NCBI RefSeq assembly: GCF_001045435.1
Contig: NZ_LFNG01000012.1
Location: 62,001-126,000 of the forward strand
Direction: 5' to 3'
Source: Chryseobacterium koreense CCUG 49689
GTDB lineage: Bacteria; Bacteroidota; Bacteroidia; Flavobacteriales; Weeksellaceae
Length of the DNA stretch: 64,000 nt
Of this stretch, positions 53,198 through 63,012 are shown piece by piece. A program made the translations under genes and the position numbers. Below the pieces are notes generated by a model that saw nothing but the letters and a program-made list of their open reading frames with translations, made no database searches and had not been told where the DNA came from. Positions within the stretch are counted from its first letter, which is position 1. The number at the start of each line of letters is the position of its first letter.

Positions 53198-55151
53198 ACC
53201 AATTTTTTCTAAGGTTATCTTTCAGTACATTTTGCTTCGTGAATTTTCGGGCTTCTTTTTGGGACAGTTTTTTCGACCATGAAACACGTGAACTTAAATC
53301 TGAACCTTTTCCTAGATTACCATATTCACCAAAAAAAGCAGTTTTTTCGGCATCCTTTTTATTCCAATTGTCCCAACCTTTTGGCGAAACAGAACTTCCA
53401 AAATCTGAATTGATGAAGACCGACTGTGCAAAATTTCGCCATGGTCTTCCCAGATAAACCTCATTTACGCCTTCTTTTGCAGTCAGCCTGCAACGGGTGA
53501 AAACAAAACCGAACCCGCTTCCTTTCGGTGTTGAAGGTGCGGTGACAAATGAATTTTTCTTGCTGTGGATTTCGCAATTTTCGAAGAAAGCGGTCGCTCC
53601 CCCAAAAATAAAGTCGGTTGTTCCTTCGATGTATGAATCCTTAATTAAAATTTTACCTTCATCATCTAAAAACAGCGTATCCTGATTTCCAATCAAATTA
53701 CAATTCACGATTGCAACTCGGTTTGCGACAATACTCAATGCAATTGCCTGTCCCACTTCTCCGGCAGAATTTTCAATGGTTAAATTTTCGAGAATCGCAT
53801 CATTTCCCTCCACCAAAAATGTCGGGGTAAAGAAAGTACTGTTTCTCCCTTTGTCCATTTTCGCAAAATAATCGTCAAAACGGATGATGGTTTTTTCTTT
53901 GCTTTCCCCCAAAATTTTCAGGTTCGTATTCCACTGATGAAGCTTCACTTTTTCCTGATAAATTCCGTTTTTAATGAAAATCGTGATTCGTTCCTCCGGA
54001 AAAGATTTGCAATTGTCGATGGCTAGCTGAATGTCATCAAAATCGCCGGTTCCATCTTTCGAAACGGTGTAAAAGTTCTTGTCCGGAATGGTTTTCACAT
54101 TTTCCTTTTTCCATGCATCATACTTTTGCAAAACTTCGGAAGGTGCGTCGGTAAACCAAGCATAACCATTTCTGCGTTCAAAACCGATTTCCGAATAAGA
54201 CTTTTTCCTTATTCCGTTTCGATCGCTGACAAAAGGTTCATTGGTTTCCAAATCGCTGAACCGCGCCCAAATCGGAATCGCGTTTTGATCTTCGACCCAC
54301 TTTTTGTCGCCCTCAATTCTCACTTCTTTATGGCCGGAGATTTTATTGACTTTAAACCAATTCACCGCACTTTCCACCGAACGGATTACTTCTTTGGAAG
54401 GATTTTTCAGCGACATTAAAAACAAAACCAAAGTCGCCGATTCTTTTCCGCTCAACGACGGCAATTCATAGGATCTCGCTTTTGCCGGGAATAAAGAGAA
54501 TTCGTCGTGTTGGGCGCACCAAACCGTGAGTTTCCCATTTTGGCGGTACTGGGTTTTTAGGATAATGTCGATTCCTTTGTCAAAAGATTTTTGGATTTTG
54601 GTTAAAGTCTCGTCCGGAATCGGAATCGGGAAATGCTGCCTTTTTTCCAAAAGTTCCTGAAACAGAAAAAGAACGTTCACCATCGCATCGTCATTGTAGG
54701 TAATGTGCGAACTGTAATTGCTTTGGATAGGGTAAAACTGTGGCCAACCTCCATTTTCATATTGTGCTTTCAGGAGATAATCCAATCCCTTCAAAAATGC
54801 CGCTCTGTATCTTTCATCGGGCTGAAACTGAAAAACATTGGACAAAAACCGCATTTCCTGAGTGGTAGCATCGTTGTCAATCGTGGTTACCGTGAAATCG
54901 TTTTTGGATTGGATGAGTTTTTCAACATCATGATCAGATAACACTTTGTGCATCGCGACATTTTTTTCCCAACCGCCATTGTTTTTTTGAAAAAGCAAAA
55001 CGTTTTCGGCAATTCTTTTGGCTTCCCCGGATTTCAGGAAGCTTTGGTCTTTTGTAGCCGCCAATCTCACCCAATTTTTGTCGATGAGCTGGCTGTTTGC
55101 CATCTGAATTACAAACAATGAAAGGAGGAAATACACACTGCGAAGATTCAT
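53184..55151 (-). CDS. Pectate lyase (PL10) - pectin methylesterase (CE8) fusion
   Basis: 655 residues: signal peptide (FLLSLFVIQMANSQ), then a PL10 alpha-toroid (about 25-345; LLFQKNNGGWEKN, ENGGWPQFYP, LTVWCAQHDEF) and a CE8 beta-helix (about 365-640) with the methylesterase signatures GNQDTLFLDDEG, TTDFIFGGATAFFENC and YLGRPWRNFAQ. Both active-site sets look intact. One polypeptide can demethylate homogalacturonan and then cleave it. It lies in the middle of the pectin operon with GH105 upstream and CE12 downstream. No T9SS domain, so it probably stays periplasmic. Confidence 0.9.
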   Translation of the reverse strand: MNLRSVYFLLSLFVIQMANSQLIDKNWVRLAATKDQSFLKSGEAKRIAENVLLFQKNNGGWEKNVAMHKVLSDHDVEKLIQSKNDFTVTTIDNDATTQEMRFLSNVFQFQPDERYRAAFLKGLDYLLKAQYENGGWPQFYPIQSNYSSHITYNDDAMVNVLFLFQELLEKRQHFPIPIPDETLTKIQKSFDKGIDIILKTQYRQNGKLTVWCAQHDEFSLFPAKARSYELPSLSGKESATLVLFLMSLKNPSKEVIRSVESAVNWFKVNKISGHKEVRIEGDKKWVEDQNAIPIWARFSDLETNEPFVSDRNGIRKKSYSEIGFERRNGYAWFTDAPSEVLQKYDAWKKENVKTIPDKNFYTVSKDGTGDFDDIQLAIDNCKSFPEERITIFIKNGIYQEKVKLHQWNTNLKILGESKEKTIIRFDDYFAKMDKGRNSTFFTPTFLVEGNDAILENLTIENSAGEVGQAIALSIVANRVAIVNCNLIGNQDTLFLDDEGKILIKDSYIEGTTDFIFGGATAFFENCEIHSKKNSFVTAPSTPKGSGFGFVFTRCRLTAKEGVNEVYLGRPWRNFAQSVFINSDFGSSVSPKGWDNWNKKDAEKTAFFGEYGNLGKGSDLSSRVSWSKKLSQKEARKFTKQNVLKDNLRKNWYESL

Positions 55152-55300
55152 TTTAAATAAAATTTACATTGCCGAGAATACGATAAAACAGTTTTTTTCA
55201 AATAAAGCAATTTTGACAAAAATGCCCAAAACGGAGTTTTGTTCAAAAGTGAAAAATTAATTTTTGTTTTGGATTACGATGGTGCCAATAAAATTGACAC

Positions 55301-56512
55301 TTACCGATCCAATTGAAGCGCAGCCAAAATAAACGGTCCGGTTCCTTTCGGGTCGTTGTCTTTCTTTTTTTCGTTCACATAATACTCGAAAGAGCCGTCC
55401 CTGAAAGGATTTCCACCCAATCCGGCCACTGCGCAGACATTGGTCAAGGTGACATATCCCTCCGGAGAAACTTTCACCAGTTCATTTACCAAACCGTCAA
55501 ATGCCTTATTGGCAATGGTTTTAAAATCTTTTGTCAAATATCCTTTGTTTGCTCCTTTTGCAAAAGCATAGGCAAACATCGCAGAACCTGATGCTTCCAG
55601 ATAATTTCCATCTCGGTTTCCCTGGTCCGTGACTTGATACCACAATCCGGATTTGTCCTGATATTTCACCAAAGCACTGGAAAGTTCCTTGAAATAAGAA
55701 ATCAATTCCGCTCGTTTTGGATGATTTTCGGGGAAATAATCCAGCACATCTACTAAAGCCATCGCATACCAACCGAGCGATCGGGACCAGAAATTAGGTG
55801 AAGTTCCCGTTTGCGGATCAGACCATGCCATCTTTCGGGATTCGTCCCATCCGTGGTAAAGAAGCCCGGTTTTTTTGTCCAGCAAATGTTTTTGAATCAA
55901 CTCAAACTGCAATGCCACATCATCGAGTTGGCCGCCATCTTCGAAGGTTTTATTGTAGCGGGCATAAAATGGAGAACCCATATACAAACCATCCAGCCAC
56001 ATTTGGTTCGGATAGATTTTCTTGTGCCAAAAACCGCCTTCCGAAGTTCGGGGTTGCTTTTCCAATTGAAGTCTCAAAGTTTTCAGGGCGGTCAAATATC
56101 GATGATCTTTTGTTTTTGCATAAAGGTCGAACAAATGATGACCTGCGATAATCATGTCGATATTGAAATTATCAAACTTGTAGGAAGGGATTTTTCCGTC
56201 TTTATCGATGGTTGCATCCGCATAACCTTTCACATAACCGATATAGCGTGGATCATTGGTTTTTGAATACAGTTCCTCGAAAGCAATCATATTCAAACCG
56301 TGCACATAATCCCATTTTGGCTCCGCTTTATCGTCAATCATGTAGGCTTCCGGATATTTCTTCATGAGCGTCAAAGCCATTCGTTCCGACCATTTTTTGT
56401 TTGCCGGAATTTCCGAATAATTTTCCGCCGATTTCGACAGGGATTTACATCCGGTCAAAAATAATAAAGCCAATAAAACTGTGACGAATTTTTCCATTTT
56501 TACCTTTCTCAT
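55301..56512 (-). CDS. GH105 unsaturated rhamnogalacturonyl/galacturonyl hydrolase, lipoprotein
   Basis: Reading frame of 403 residues; the ATG at 56497 (MEKFVTVLLALLFLTGCKS) gives a lipobox and 398 residues and is the likely start. GH105 marks: WDYVHGLNMIAFEELY, FNIDMIIAGHHLFDLYAKT, MWLDGLYMGSPFYARY (catalytic Asp region), NFWSRSLGWYAMALVDVLDY and EASGSAMFAYAFAKG. These enzymes hydrolyse the unsaturated uronic acid left at oligomer ends by pectin lyases. It lies 6 bp after the DUF4861 gene. Confidence 0.9.
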   Translation of the reverse strand: MRKVKMEKFVTVLLALLFLTGCKSLSKSAENYSEIPANKKWSERMALTLMKKYPEAYMIDDKAEPKWDYVHGLNMIAFEELYSKTNDPRYIGYVKGYADATIDKDGKIPSYKFDNFNIDMIIAGHHLFDLYAKTKDHRYLTALKTLRLQLEKQPRTSEGGFWHKKIYPNQMWLDGLYMGSPFYARYNKTFEDGGQLDDVALQFELIQKHLLDKKTGLLYHGWDESRKMAWSDPQTGTSPNFWSRSLGWYAMALVDVLDYFPENHPKRAELISYFKELSSALVKYQDKSGLWYQVTDQGNRDGNYLEASGSAMFAYAFAKGANKGYLTKDFKTIANKAFDGLVNELVKVSPEGYVTLTNVCAVAGLGGNPFRDGSFEYYVNEKKKDNDPKGTGPFILAALQLDR

Positions 56513-56518
56513 TTCAAT

Positions 56519-57496
56519 TTATTTTAAGGGGTTTCCGGCGTTTAATTTGGAAAGGTTTCCATCCAAATATTTCAAGAATTCGGATTCCGTTTTGATTCCG
56601 TTTGGTTCCTTTTCCCAAGCCCCGAGAAAGTAGAACGTAATTTTTTGGGTAGTTGGTTTAAACTTGATGAGGTAATCGTCTTTTCCTTTAAAAACATCTT
56701 CGGCATCAGCAATTTGGTAGAACACCGCCATTCCCAGATGATCGTCAAACAGCGTTTGTTTTCCAAAAGTGGCAATATAGCCCCATTTCGCATTCGGAAC
56801 TGTTTTATGAATTAATGGAAGTTTGTAGAGATTCACGATTCCGGTCACGATTCCGTCCAGTGCTTTGCTGCTTTGGATGGTGTGTTTCGTGTATCTTTCA
56901 TCCGGAAAAATGGTGAGTTCGGATGTGAAATCGGTAGATTGTCCATTGGTTTTCCAGCCTTTGTAATCGATGAAAACTTTGGAATTGTCCTTGTTGTTTT
57001 CTACGGATGCCGTGGTTTTTTCAACTTCATTGAAATGCAGCATTTCGCCATTCACAATCCTTCCAATGGCACCAATTCCCAAACCTTTCCCCACTTTCAG
57101 GATATCTCCTCCCCAATCGCTCATCTCGTGATAGGAATCAAAACCGTCTTGACCAACGTCTTGCAGAACGATATTTTCGGTCTTTTTGCCATAAATGTCA
57201 ATAGCGTTCCTCCAATCCAGATAAAGGCGGTAACCTATTTTATTGCTTTCCCAACCCGGACCTTCATAGCGGATATCGAAAGAATGGTCGGTGTGAAGCG
57301 GATTGAGCGTTAAAGTTTGTACGTTTTTGAAAACTCCGCCGGAATATTTTCTGCCGTTCCAGGAACCTCCTACTTTTTCAGAGATTTCTGCGTATGTTTT
57401 TCCGTTTTTACTTGCCGTGGAAACTGTTTTTGTGGCGGTGCAGCTGAGCATGAGTGAAACTGCCGAAATTGCCAGAATTGAATTTGCTATTTTCAT
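56519..57496 (-). CDS. DUF4861 family lipoprotein
   Basis: 325 residues with a lipobox (VSLMLSCTA). DUF4861 marks: RYEGPGWESNKIGYRLYLDW, DGFDSYHEMSDWGGDILKVG, GKGLGIGAI and YFLGAWEKEPNGIK. It sits between an alpha/beta hydrolase and GH105 in the pectin operon, and I recall the family as frequent in Bacteroidota pectin loci. A beta-sandwich sugar-active enzyme or binding protein is plausible; activity is not established. Confidence 0.85.
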   Translation of the reverse strand: MKIANSILAISAVSLMLSCTATKTVSTASKNGKTYAEISEKVGGSWNGRKYSGGVFKNVQTLTLNPLHTDHSFDIRYEGPGWESNKIGYRLYLDWRNAIDIYGKKTENIVLQDVGQDGFDSYHEMSDWGGDILKVGKGLGIGAIGRIVNGEMLHFNEVEKTTASVENNKDNSKVFIDYKGWKTNGQSTDFTSELTIFPDERYTKHTIQSSKALDGIVTGIVNLYKLPLIHKTVPNAKWGYIATFGKQTLFDDHLGMAVFYQIADAEDVFKGKDDYLIKFKPTTQKITFYFLGAWEKEPNGIKTESEFLKYLDGNLSKLNAGNPLK

Positions 57497-57517
57497 TGAA
57501 TATATTGTTGATATGGA

Positions 57518-58411
57518 TTAATTCTTGAATTGGTGGTTTAGAAAGTTTAGGATGTGGTTTACTGTGGAATCAAACCAAGGATCAAACATCCAAAAGGTGT
57601 GCGGAGAATTTTCGATGGTTTTGACTTCGTATTGGATATGATTCTTTTTAAAAATTTCCAACATTTCATCTTGTCCGGCGTGAAAACGTTCAAATTGGCT
57701 GTTGATGAAAAGATAAGGAATTCTAACTTTTTCGGCGTGTGTCAATGGTGAAGCGTCTTTCCAAATTTCGGGGCTCATTTCAAAAGTTCCGCCCAACCAT
57801 TTTGCGGCGGTTGCTCCTTCTTTGGATTGCGGATGATGAAATGCGAGAATTCCGTCAATATCTATGACCAGATTAGCCAAATCAGGATATTTTGAACCGA
57901 TTAGTGCGGCAATCTGTCCACCGGAAGATGTCCCTAAAACCGCAATCTGATTTTGATCGATATTAAATCGCTTCGCATTTTTCCTTAAAAAAGAAATTGC
58001 TGTTACCACATCATCGATTGCTGCCGGATATTTCGCTTCATCGGAAAGCCGATATTCTACCGCAAAACAATTGAATCCGCTTCCTGAAATTTTTCTGCCT
58101 AAAGATTTCATCAACTCCTTCGAACCGGATTTCCAGCCACCGCCGTGAATCAGGATCACCGCAGGATTTTTGTGATTGTCACCCCACAAAAAAGCGTCCA
58201 GGAATAAACTCCTTCCGTGAATATTTTGATATTCAATGTTTAGCATTTCCTGCACATTCTTGGGAGATTCTACTTTAGCCAGATTTGCAGACGGGAATTT
58301 TTTGGCCACTTTCAGCATTTCTGAACGTTCGGTAAAAGTCGTATCCTTCTGCATTTGCGCGAAATTCAGACCACAAGTCAACATCAAAATCAAATACCAA
58401 ATTCTGTACAC
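57518..58411 (-). CDS. Alpha/beta hydrolase, probable pectin esterase
   Basis: 297 residues: signal peptide (YLILMLTCGLNFAQ), oxyanion motif HGGGWKSG, nucleophile elbow GTSSGGQ with catalytic Ser, then late Asp/His region ENSPHTFWMFDPWF. It belongs to the BD-FAE/lipase-like esterases and is the first gene of the pectin operon, so removal of acetyl or methyl esters from pectin is likely but unproven. A palindromic operator and -7 box lie upstream (58583-58604). Confidence 0.8.
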   Translation of the reverse strand: MYRIWYLILMLTCGLNFAQMQKDTTFTERSEMLKVAKKFPSANLAKVESPKNVQEMLNIEYQNIHGRSLFLDAFLWGDNHKNPAVILIHGGGWKSGSKELMKSLGRKISGSGFNCFAVEYRLSDEAKYPAAIDDVVTAISFLRKNAKRFNIDQNQIAVLGTSSGGQIAALIGSKYPDLANLVIDIDGILAFHHPQSKEGATAAKWLGGTFEMSPEIWKDASPLTHAEKVRIPYLFINSQFERFHAGQDEMLEIFKKNHIQYEVKTIENSPHTFWMFDPWFDSTVNHILNFLNHQFKN

Positions 58412-58582
58412 TTATTTTATTTTATACAACCACCGTCATTCTCCCTCATTCACGAAAAGACCATTATTTTGGCGAAAACAATTCCAAAATAAAGTCACTC
58501 AAAGGCTTTCCACTACGCAAATGACAGCTAACTTATGAAAAATAATCCGTCCTTCTTAAGGTCAGAAAGCCCTCCAATCCAC

Positions 58583-58604
58583 AGCAATCGATTACACAAA
58601 TCTA
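58583..58604 (-). promoter_or_regulatory. Pectin operon promoter: -7 box with abutting LacI-like operator
   Basis: Minus strand TAGATTTG (58597-58604) immediately followed by the operator TGTAATC-GATTGCT (58583-58596), whose promoter-proximal half is the perfect TGTAATC. Spacing is the same as at the three other sites in this region. Confidence 0.7.
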
Positions 58605-58783
58605 CAACTTTTAACCAATGTTTCATCATTTTGGGGAGATTTATTTTTATTCAAATTTGGTAATAATCATTACGCCATCTCAATTTTTTACAATTAACAT
58701 CTTTTAAAACAACTTTAAATAAAGGATTTTTAAATATTTTTAAAAAAATTAAACAAAATCATTGTGGGATTTCAAAATAGGTA

Positions 58784-58805
58784 TAACTTTGTGTAATCCA
58801 TTACA
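58784..58805 (+). promoter_or_regulatory. PL1 lyase promoter: -7 box with abutting operator
   Basis: TAACTTTG (58784-58791) immediately followed by TGTAATCCATTACA (58792-58805), a near-perfect palindrome. The ATG of the lyase lies 33 bp downstream at 58839. The rest of the 427-bp divergent gap holds no gene I can support. Confidence 0.75.
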
Positions 58806-58838
58806 TAAAATTAAAAACAAAAATTCTTTTTTTGAATT

Positions 58839-61343
58839 ATGACAAAATTTTTATCCATCTTAAGTTTAATGTTCGCATTTCTGACCATTTCGGGGCAGAA
58901 CGTGAACATTACCCAGCAATCGGGCTCCCTGGAAACCGCCTATGTGAAATGGGATCCGGTAACCGGTGCAGAGCGTTACAACGTTTACTATTCGGGAATG
59001 GGAATCACCGACCGAAAAATTGACGATCCGCTTATTAGAAGTTATGGGAGTTATTTTCGTGCCGATGTTTTGGGACTCGCTGCAGGAAATTACACCATCA
59101 AAGTTGCTGCAGTAGTTGGCGGTGTGGAAGGTCCTGCGACGGTCTCTGGTCCAATTACCGTTTTACCGCATGACCGAACCGGTTTTGCCCATCAAGGCGG
59201 AAGAATTCCCGGCGCCTATAATATGGACGGAACTTTGAAAAGCAATGCGGTCGTTATTTACATCACGCAAAATACCAAAAACACGGTTTCCTTAAATGTA
59301 ACCGGAGCAACTGCAAATCCATGCGTTGGTTTGCAGACGATTTTGGACGGTTTCAAAAAAGGGAAAGACAGCCGTCCTTTAGCGGTTCGTTTGGTGGGAA
59401 ACATCACCGATTTGAACTATATGCTGAATGGAGACATCGTCATTGAAAACAATAATCTGGCAACCAGCTCCATCACGTTTGAAGGTGTGGGAAGTGATGC
59501 ATACGCGAACGGATGGGGAATAAGAATTAAAAACGCATCCAATGTGGAGGTTAGAAATCTTGGCTTTATGCTGACCGATGCCGCCGAAGGAGATAATGTG
59601 GGATTGCAACAAGGAAATGACCACGTTTGGGTGCACAATAACGATATGTTCTATGGAATGCCGGGCGGTGACGCAGATCAGGTGAAAGGAGACGGCGCTC
59701 TGGACGTGAAAAAATCGACATGGGTCACTCTTTCTTACAATCACTTCTGGGACAGTGGAAAGGCAAACCTTTTGGGGTTGAGCGAGGGAACCGCTGCCGG
59801 ACTTTTTGTGACTTATCACCACAACTGGTACGACCATTCAGATTCCAGACATCCCCGAGTTAGGTATTACTCGGCACACATTTACAACAACTATTTTGAC
59901 GGAAATTCCAAGTATGGTTCCGGTTCCACCATGGCTTCTTCCCTCTTTTTGGAAGGAAACTATTTCAGAAATTCTAAATACCCGATGTTGATTTCCATGC
60001 AGGGAACCGATATTTTCGGCGGCGGTGGCGGAACTTTCTCCAGTGAAGATGGCGGAATGATCAAAGCATTCAACAACACCATGAGCGGACAAACGCGTTT
60101 TGTGGCTTATGACGCGACTAATTTCCCGGTGGAATTTGATGCCTATGTAGCCAATTCCAGGGATGAAGTCATCAGCAATACCATCAAATCCAAAAAAGGA
60201 GGAAACACTTATAATAATTTCGATACGGATGCTGCCCATTACATTAAAAATTTAGTGGTGGATGACCCGGAAACCGCTAAAACAAAAGTGATGCAATTTG
60301 CAGGCAGAGTCGATGGCGGCGATATGAAATGGGTTTTTAACAATGCGGTTGATGATACTTCTTACGACCTGAATACCGGACTAAAGACCATGTTGTTGAA
60401 TTACCAAAGCTCCATGATTTACGTGCAAGGGGAAACTCCGGTCATAGTGAGTTCGCAAACATTGACTATTCCGAACAATAATGATCAAACGGTTCAACCA
60501 GGAACTCCTATTGAAAATATGGTTTTCACGTGGGGAGGAACCGCGACCGACGTAACACTGACAGGAGTACCAGCAGCTGGAATTATTGCAACCAAAGACA
60601 TGATTGCCAAAACGGTGACGATTTCCGGTACGCCGACTGCGGATGTTTCATTTACAGTAACCACCGTGGGAACGGAAGGTACGCCGGTTTCAGGTTCGGG
60701 AGACATCACTATTGGCGCGATCTCTGACCAAAATATCTTTATCCATAATTTCACTACTGATGGAAAAGTGGATCCGGACAATTACTATTCTATCAGCGGA
60801 AATATGAATTCTACAGACGGCTCTACGACTTATGACGGTCTGACTTTAACCAAAAGGTTAAAAATGGAGACGGCAACCGATATTCATCACACGACGACAA
60901 AAACCTCTACTTTAACCTTGGTTTTTGATCCGACTTTTGCAGGAAAAATTAAAGTGAACGGAATTACCTATACTGTTCCGGCAGCTGGAAACGGCGTGAT
61001 TTCAATCCCGAATATTCCGGTTGGTTTGACCACAATTACGAAAGGTGATGTGGCTAATCTTTACTACGTCAAGACTGTTTATGACACAACAAATTTGGCA
61101 ACCGGAAATATATCCAAAGACATTGATCTAGCGATCTATCCAAATCCGGCAACCCATACCGTTTTCTTGAAATCCGACTCGGAAATCCAGAATATCTCCA
61201 TCTTCAGTTGGAGCGGAAATCTGGTGAAAAACGTGAATGGAAATGCAAAATCGGTGGACGTGAGTAATTTGACTTCAGGAACCTACATCATGAAAATGGT
61301 CACCAATTCAGGAGTGATAACAAGAAAATTGATCAAAAAATAG
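58839..61343 (+). CDS. Secreted PL1 pectate lyase with T9SS type A sorting domain
   Basis: 834 residues: signal peptide (FLSILSLMFAFLTISGQ), an Fn3-like domain (TAYVKWDPVTGAERYNVYYS), a PL1 parallel beta-helix (about 120-430; NASNVEVRNLGF, GALDVKKSTWVTLSYNHFWD, HHNWYDHSDSRHPRVRY with the catalytic Arg), beta-sandwich segments, and a C-terminal type A domain (LAIYPNPATHTVFLKSDSEI, SGTYIMKMVTNSGVITRKLI). It is exported by T9SS to the surface and would cut homogalacturonan outside the cell, feeding the oppositely oriented periplasmic pectin operon. Confidence 0.9.
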   Translation: MTKFLSILSLMFAFLTISGQNVNITQQSGSLETAYVKWDPVTGAERYNVYYSGMGITDRKIDDPLIRSYGSYFRADVLGLAAGNYTIKVAAVVGGVEGPATVSGPITVLPHDRTGFAHQGGRIPGAYNMDGTLKSNAVVIYITQNTKNTVSLNVTGATANPCVGLQTILDGFKKGKDSRPLAVRLVGNITDLNYMLNGDIVIENNNLATSSITFEGVGSDAYANGWGIRIKNASNVEVRNLGFMLTDAAEGDNVGLQQGNDHVWVHNNDMFYGMPGGDADQVKGDGALDVKKSTWVTLSYNHFWDSGKANLLGLSEGTAAGLFVTYHHNWYDHSDSRHPRVRYYSAHIYNNYFDGNSKYGSGSTMASSLFLEGNYFRNSKYPMLISMQGTDIFGGGGGTFSSEDGGMIKAFNNTMSGQTRFVAYDATNFPVEFDAYVANSRDEVISNTIKSKKGGNTYNNFDTDAAHYIKNLVVDDPETAKTKVMQFAGRVDGGDMKWVFNNAVDDTSYDLNTGLKTMLLNYQSSMIYVQGETPVIVSSQTLTIPNNNDQTVQPGTPIENMVFTWGGTATDVTLTGVPAAGIIATKDMIAKTVTISGTPTADVSFTVTTVGTEGTPVSGSGDITIGAISDQNIFIHNFTTDGKVDPDNYYSISGNMNSTDGSTTYDGLTLTKRLKMETATDIHHTTTKTSTLTLVFDPTFAGKIKVNGITYTVPAAGNGVISIPNIPVGLTTITKGDVANLYYVKTVYDTTNLATGNISKDIDLAIYPNPATHTVFLKSDSEIQNISIFSWSGNLVKNVNGNAKSVDVSNLTSGTYIMKMVTNSGVITRKLIKK

Positions 61344-61365
61344 ATCGATTATTTAATGTAGAAGA

Positions 61366-61398
61366 AGCCTTCCTCAGTATTTGAGGAAGGTTTTTTTT
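61366..61398 (+). terminator. Terminator after the PL1 gene
   Basis: Stem CCTTCCTCA / TGAGGAAGG with a 5-nt loop and eight T, 24 bp after the stop. Confidence 0.85.
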
Positions 61399-61915
61399 GG
61401 TTTTTCAGCCTCCACATTCTTGGTAATCGCAACATTTGAAAAAGCTGATCAACTGATTTCTGCTCAATGATTTTTTTAGATCTATTTAAGAAAAATTAGA
61501 CGATTTTAATTACGCTCTTTGGATCAATTTCCGTTAAAAATCTGACCCCTGCTGAAATCAAGGAATAAAAACGTTTTCTAAATTGAAGGCAGAGTAACTT
61601 CCAGTTCAAAGAATTAAGCAGAGAAAATATCAGCGAATGGATTGTGCCAATTCAGCAGGTTTTTCAGGTCTTAATTTGCCCTGCATCTTACTAAGGGATA
61701 AAAACGTAAATCGAAGAAAAGACCGCGCCAAATATGATCTCAAATTGAGATACTTTGAGCAATCCTCCTTTTCAACCTTCTTTTAGCATGAAGCAATACT
61801 TGAATGCGGAACGCTTAAAAGCTATCTTAAAAACCCGGAGAATCCTCGAATTACCCTTCGAAATCAACCGCGGGAACCTTCCAACTTTCAAAAAAAATTC
61901 ACACCCATCCTGAAC
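61399..61915. other. Non-coding stretch with a doubtful 41-aa ORF
   Basis: About 520 bp without a clear gene. A plus-strand ORF (61788-61913; MKQYLNAERLKAILKTRRIL) reads as protein-like but has no promoter, clear ribosome site or recognised family, and it runs into the neighbouring terminator. AAGGRATAAAAACGT occurs twice (about 61560 and 61692). It could be remnant sequence. Confidence 0.3.
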
Positions 61916-61946
61916 GAAAAAAGCGGTATTCCGTGGAATACCGCCT
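61916..61946 (-). terminator. Terminator of the first paralogous secreted protein gene
   Basis: Perfect stem GCGGTATTCC / GGAATACCGC with a 2-nt loop, followed on the minus strand by TTTTTT. Confidence 0.8.
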
Positions 61947-61973
61947 GCGTTAATTATATCAATCCAAAAAAAA

Positions 61974-62798
61974 TTATTTCACGAGTACTTTTTGAGATTT
62001 CACTCCCTTTTCGGTATTCAGATTCACGATGTAGAACCCTGGCTTTAAATCGAAATTCACATCTGTTTTGGTGTTCAGTGACTTCACCAATGCACCATTT
62101 GCGGAATAAACATTCACATTGGTATTTCCTGAAACATTTGCAATATGAACCTGGCTTCCAACCGAGAAAATATTGGCGGCAACTTTTGTGGAAACATCGG
62201 AAGTTGCAAGTTGGTTGGAGTTCAATGTAGTGATTACCGGTGCGCCGGAAACTTCCATTTTGTAAAAGTTAATTGCCGCGTCGGTATAGATGTAAAAAGT
62301 TTTACCAGCCGGCACGGTAGCTGTAAGAATCGCCGTGTCTGCGGGACTTGCAGATGGACTGGTTGCAGCGGTACCATACAAAACAGCGTCGCCATCGGAA
62401 ACAAATGCGGATCTTACTGCACCTCCACTTCCAGATTTATACCATGCTTTGAAAGTTACACTTCCAGTACCGGAAGTCTCGATAAAGAAAAACCGTTGCG
62501 TTGGCTTATAAGTTCCAACAGCTGCCGAACCCCCGCCATTGGTTTGCAATCGATTTCCTGTAGCTACATAACCATCTGAAAAGGTCACCTGTGAGGAATT
62601 CGTAACTGCCGCAAAATTGCTGTTGGTGCTGATTGGAAATAATCCTAGCCCTTGTTTCACGATGGGGCTGGTTCCAATTCCGGCATTTAGTGGCCAGTTT
62701 GTGGTATCGTTGCTGAAATCCCAAGTAGTAGTCTGCGCATTAAGCGATATCGCCGAAAACAACATTGAAGCTGCTGCGAAAAGTAAAGATTTTTTCAT
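61974..62798 (-). CDS. Secreted T9SS type A protein of unknown function, pectin regulon (paralogue 1)
   Basis: 274 residues: signal peptide (MKKSLLFAAASMLFSAISLN), an N-terminal beta-rich domain starting TTTWDFSNDTTNWPLNAGIG, with NRLQTNGGGSAAVGTYKPTQ, RFFFIETSG, VTFKAWYKSGSGG and FYIYTDAAINFYKMEV, then a short type A sorting domain (NVYSANGALVKSLNT, FYIVNLNTEKGVKSQKVLVK). The fold resembles a jelly-roll carbohydrate-binding domain. It has no lyase or hydrolase motif. The promoter has the shared operator, so it is presumably made with the pectin enzymes. It may bind pectin. Confidence 0.75.
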   Translation of the reverse strand: MKKSLLFAAASMLFSAISLNAQTTTWDFSNDTTNWPLNAGIGTSPIVKQGLGLFPISTNSNFAAVTNSSQVTFSDGYVATGNRLQTNGGGSAAVGTYKPTQRFFFIETSGTGSVTFKAWYKSGSGGAVRSAFVSDGDAVLYGTAATSPSASPADTAILTATVPAGKTFYIYTDAAINFYKMEVSGAPVITTLNSNQLATSDVSTKVAANIFSVGSQVHIANVSGNTNVNVYSANGALVKSLNTKTDVNFDLKPGFYIVNLNTEKGVKSQKVLVK

Positions 62799-62844
62799 AA
62801 TAGAAAGAGGTTTAAGTAATTGATTTTATTTTTTTTTCACATTA

Positions 62845-62866
62845 TACAATCGATTACACAAAGTTA
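62845..62866 (-). promoter_or_regulatory. Promoter and operator of paralogue 1
   Basis: Minus strand TAACTTTG (62859-62866) immediately followed by TGTAATCGATTGTA (62845-62858). Same layout as the other three sites. Confidence 0.75.
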
Positions 62867-62951
62867 AAAAAAATTTCGAAACTACATCTGTAATATCAAA
62901 AAATATCATTTTTTTAACATCTGACTTTTACACAAAACTTGGACCTATCTC

Positions 62952-62983
62952 AAAAAAAAGCGGCAATTTGAAAATTACCGCTT
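62952..62983 (-). terminator. Terminator of paralogue 2
   Basis: Stem AAGCGGTAATTTT / AAATTGCCGCTT followed on the minus strand by TTTTTT, past the stop at 63013. Confidence 0.7.
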
Positions 62984-63012
62984 CATACCAAACTAAAATA
63001 ACATGGATGGAA

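Noticed and set aside
58839-61343. Polysaccharide utilisation locus with SusC/SusD
   Set aside because: No SusC-type TonB receptor or SusD-type lipoprotein is encoded in this window; they may lie beyond the right edge.
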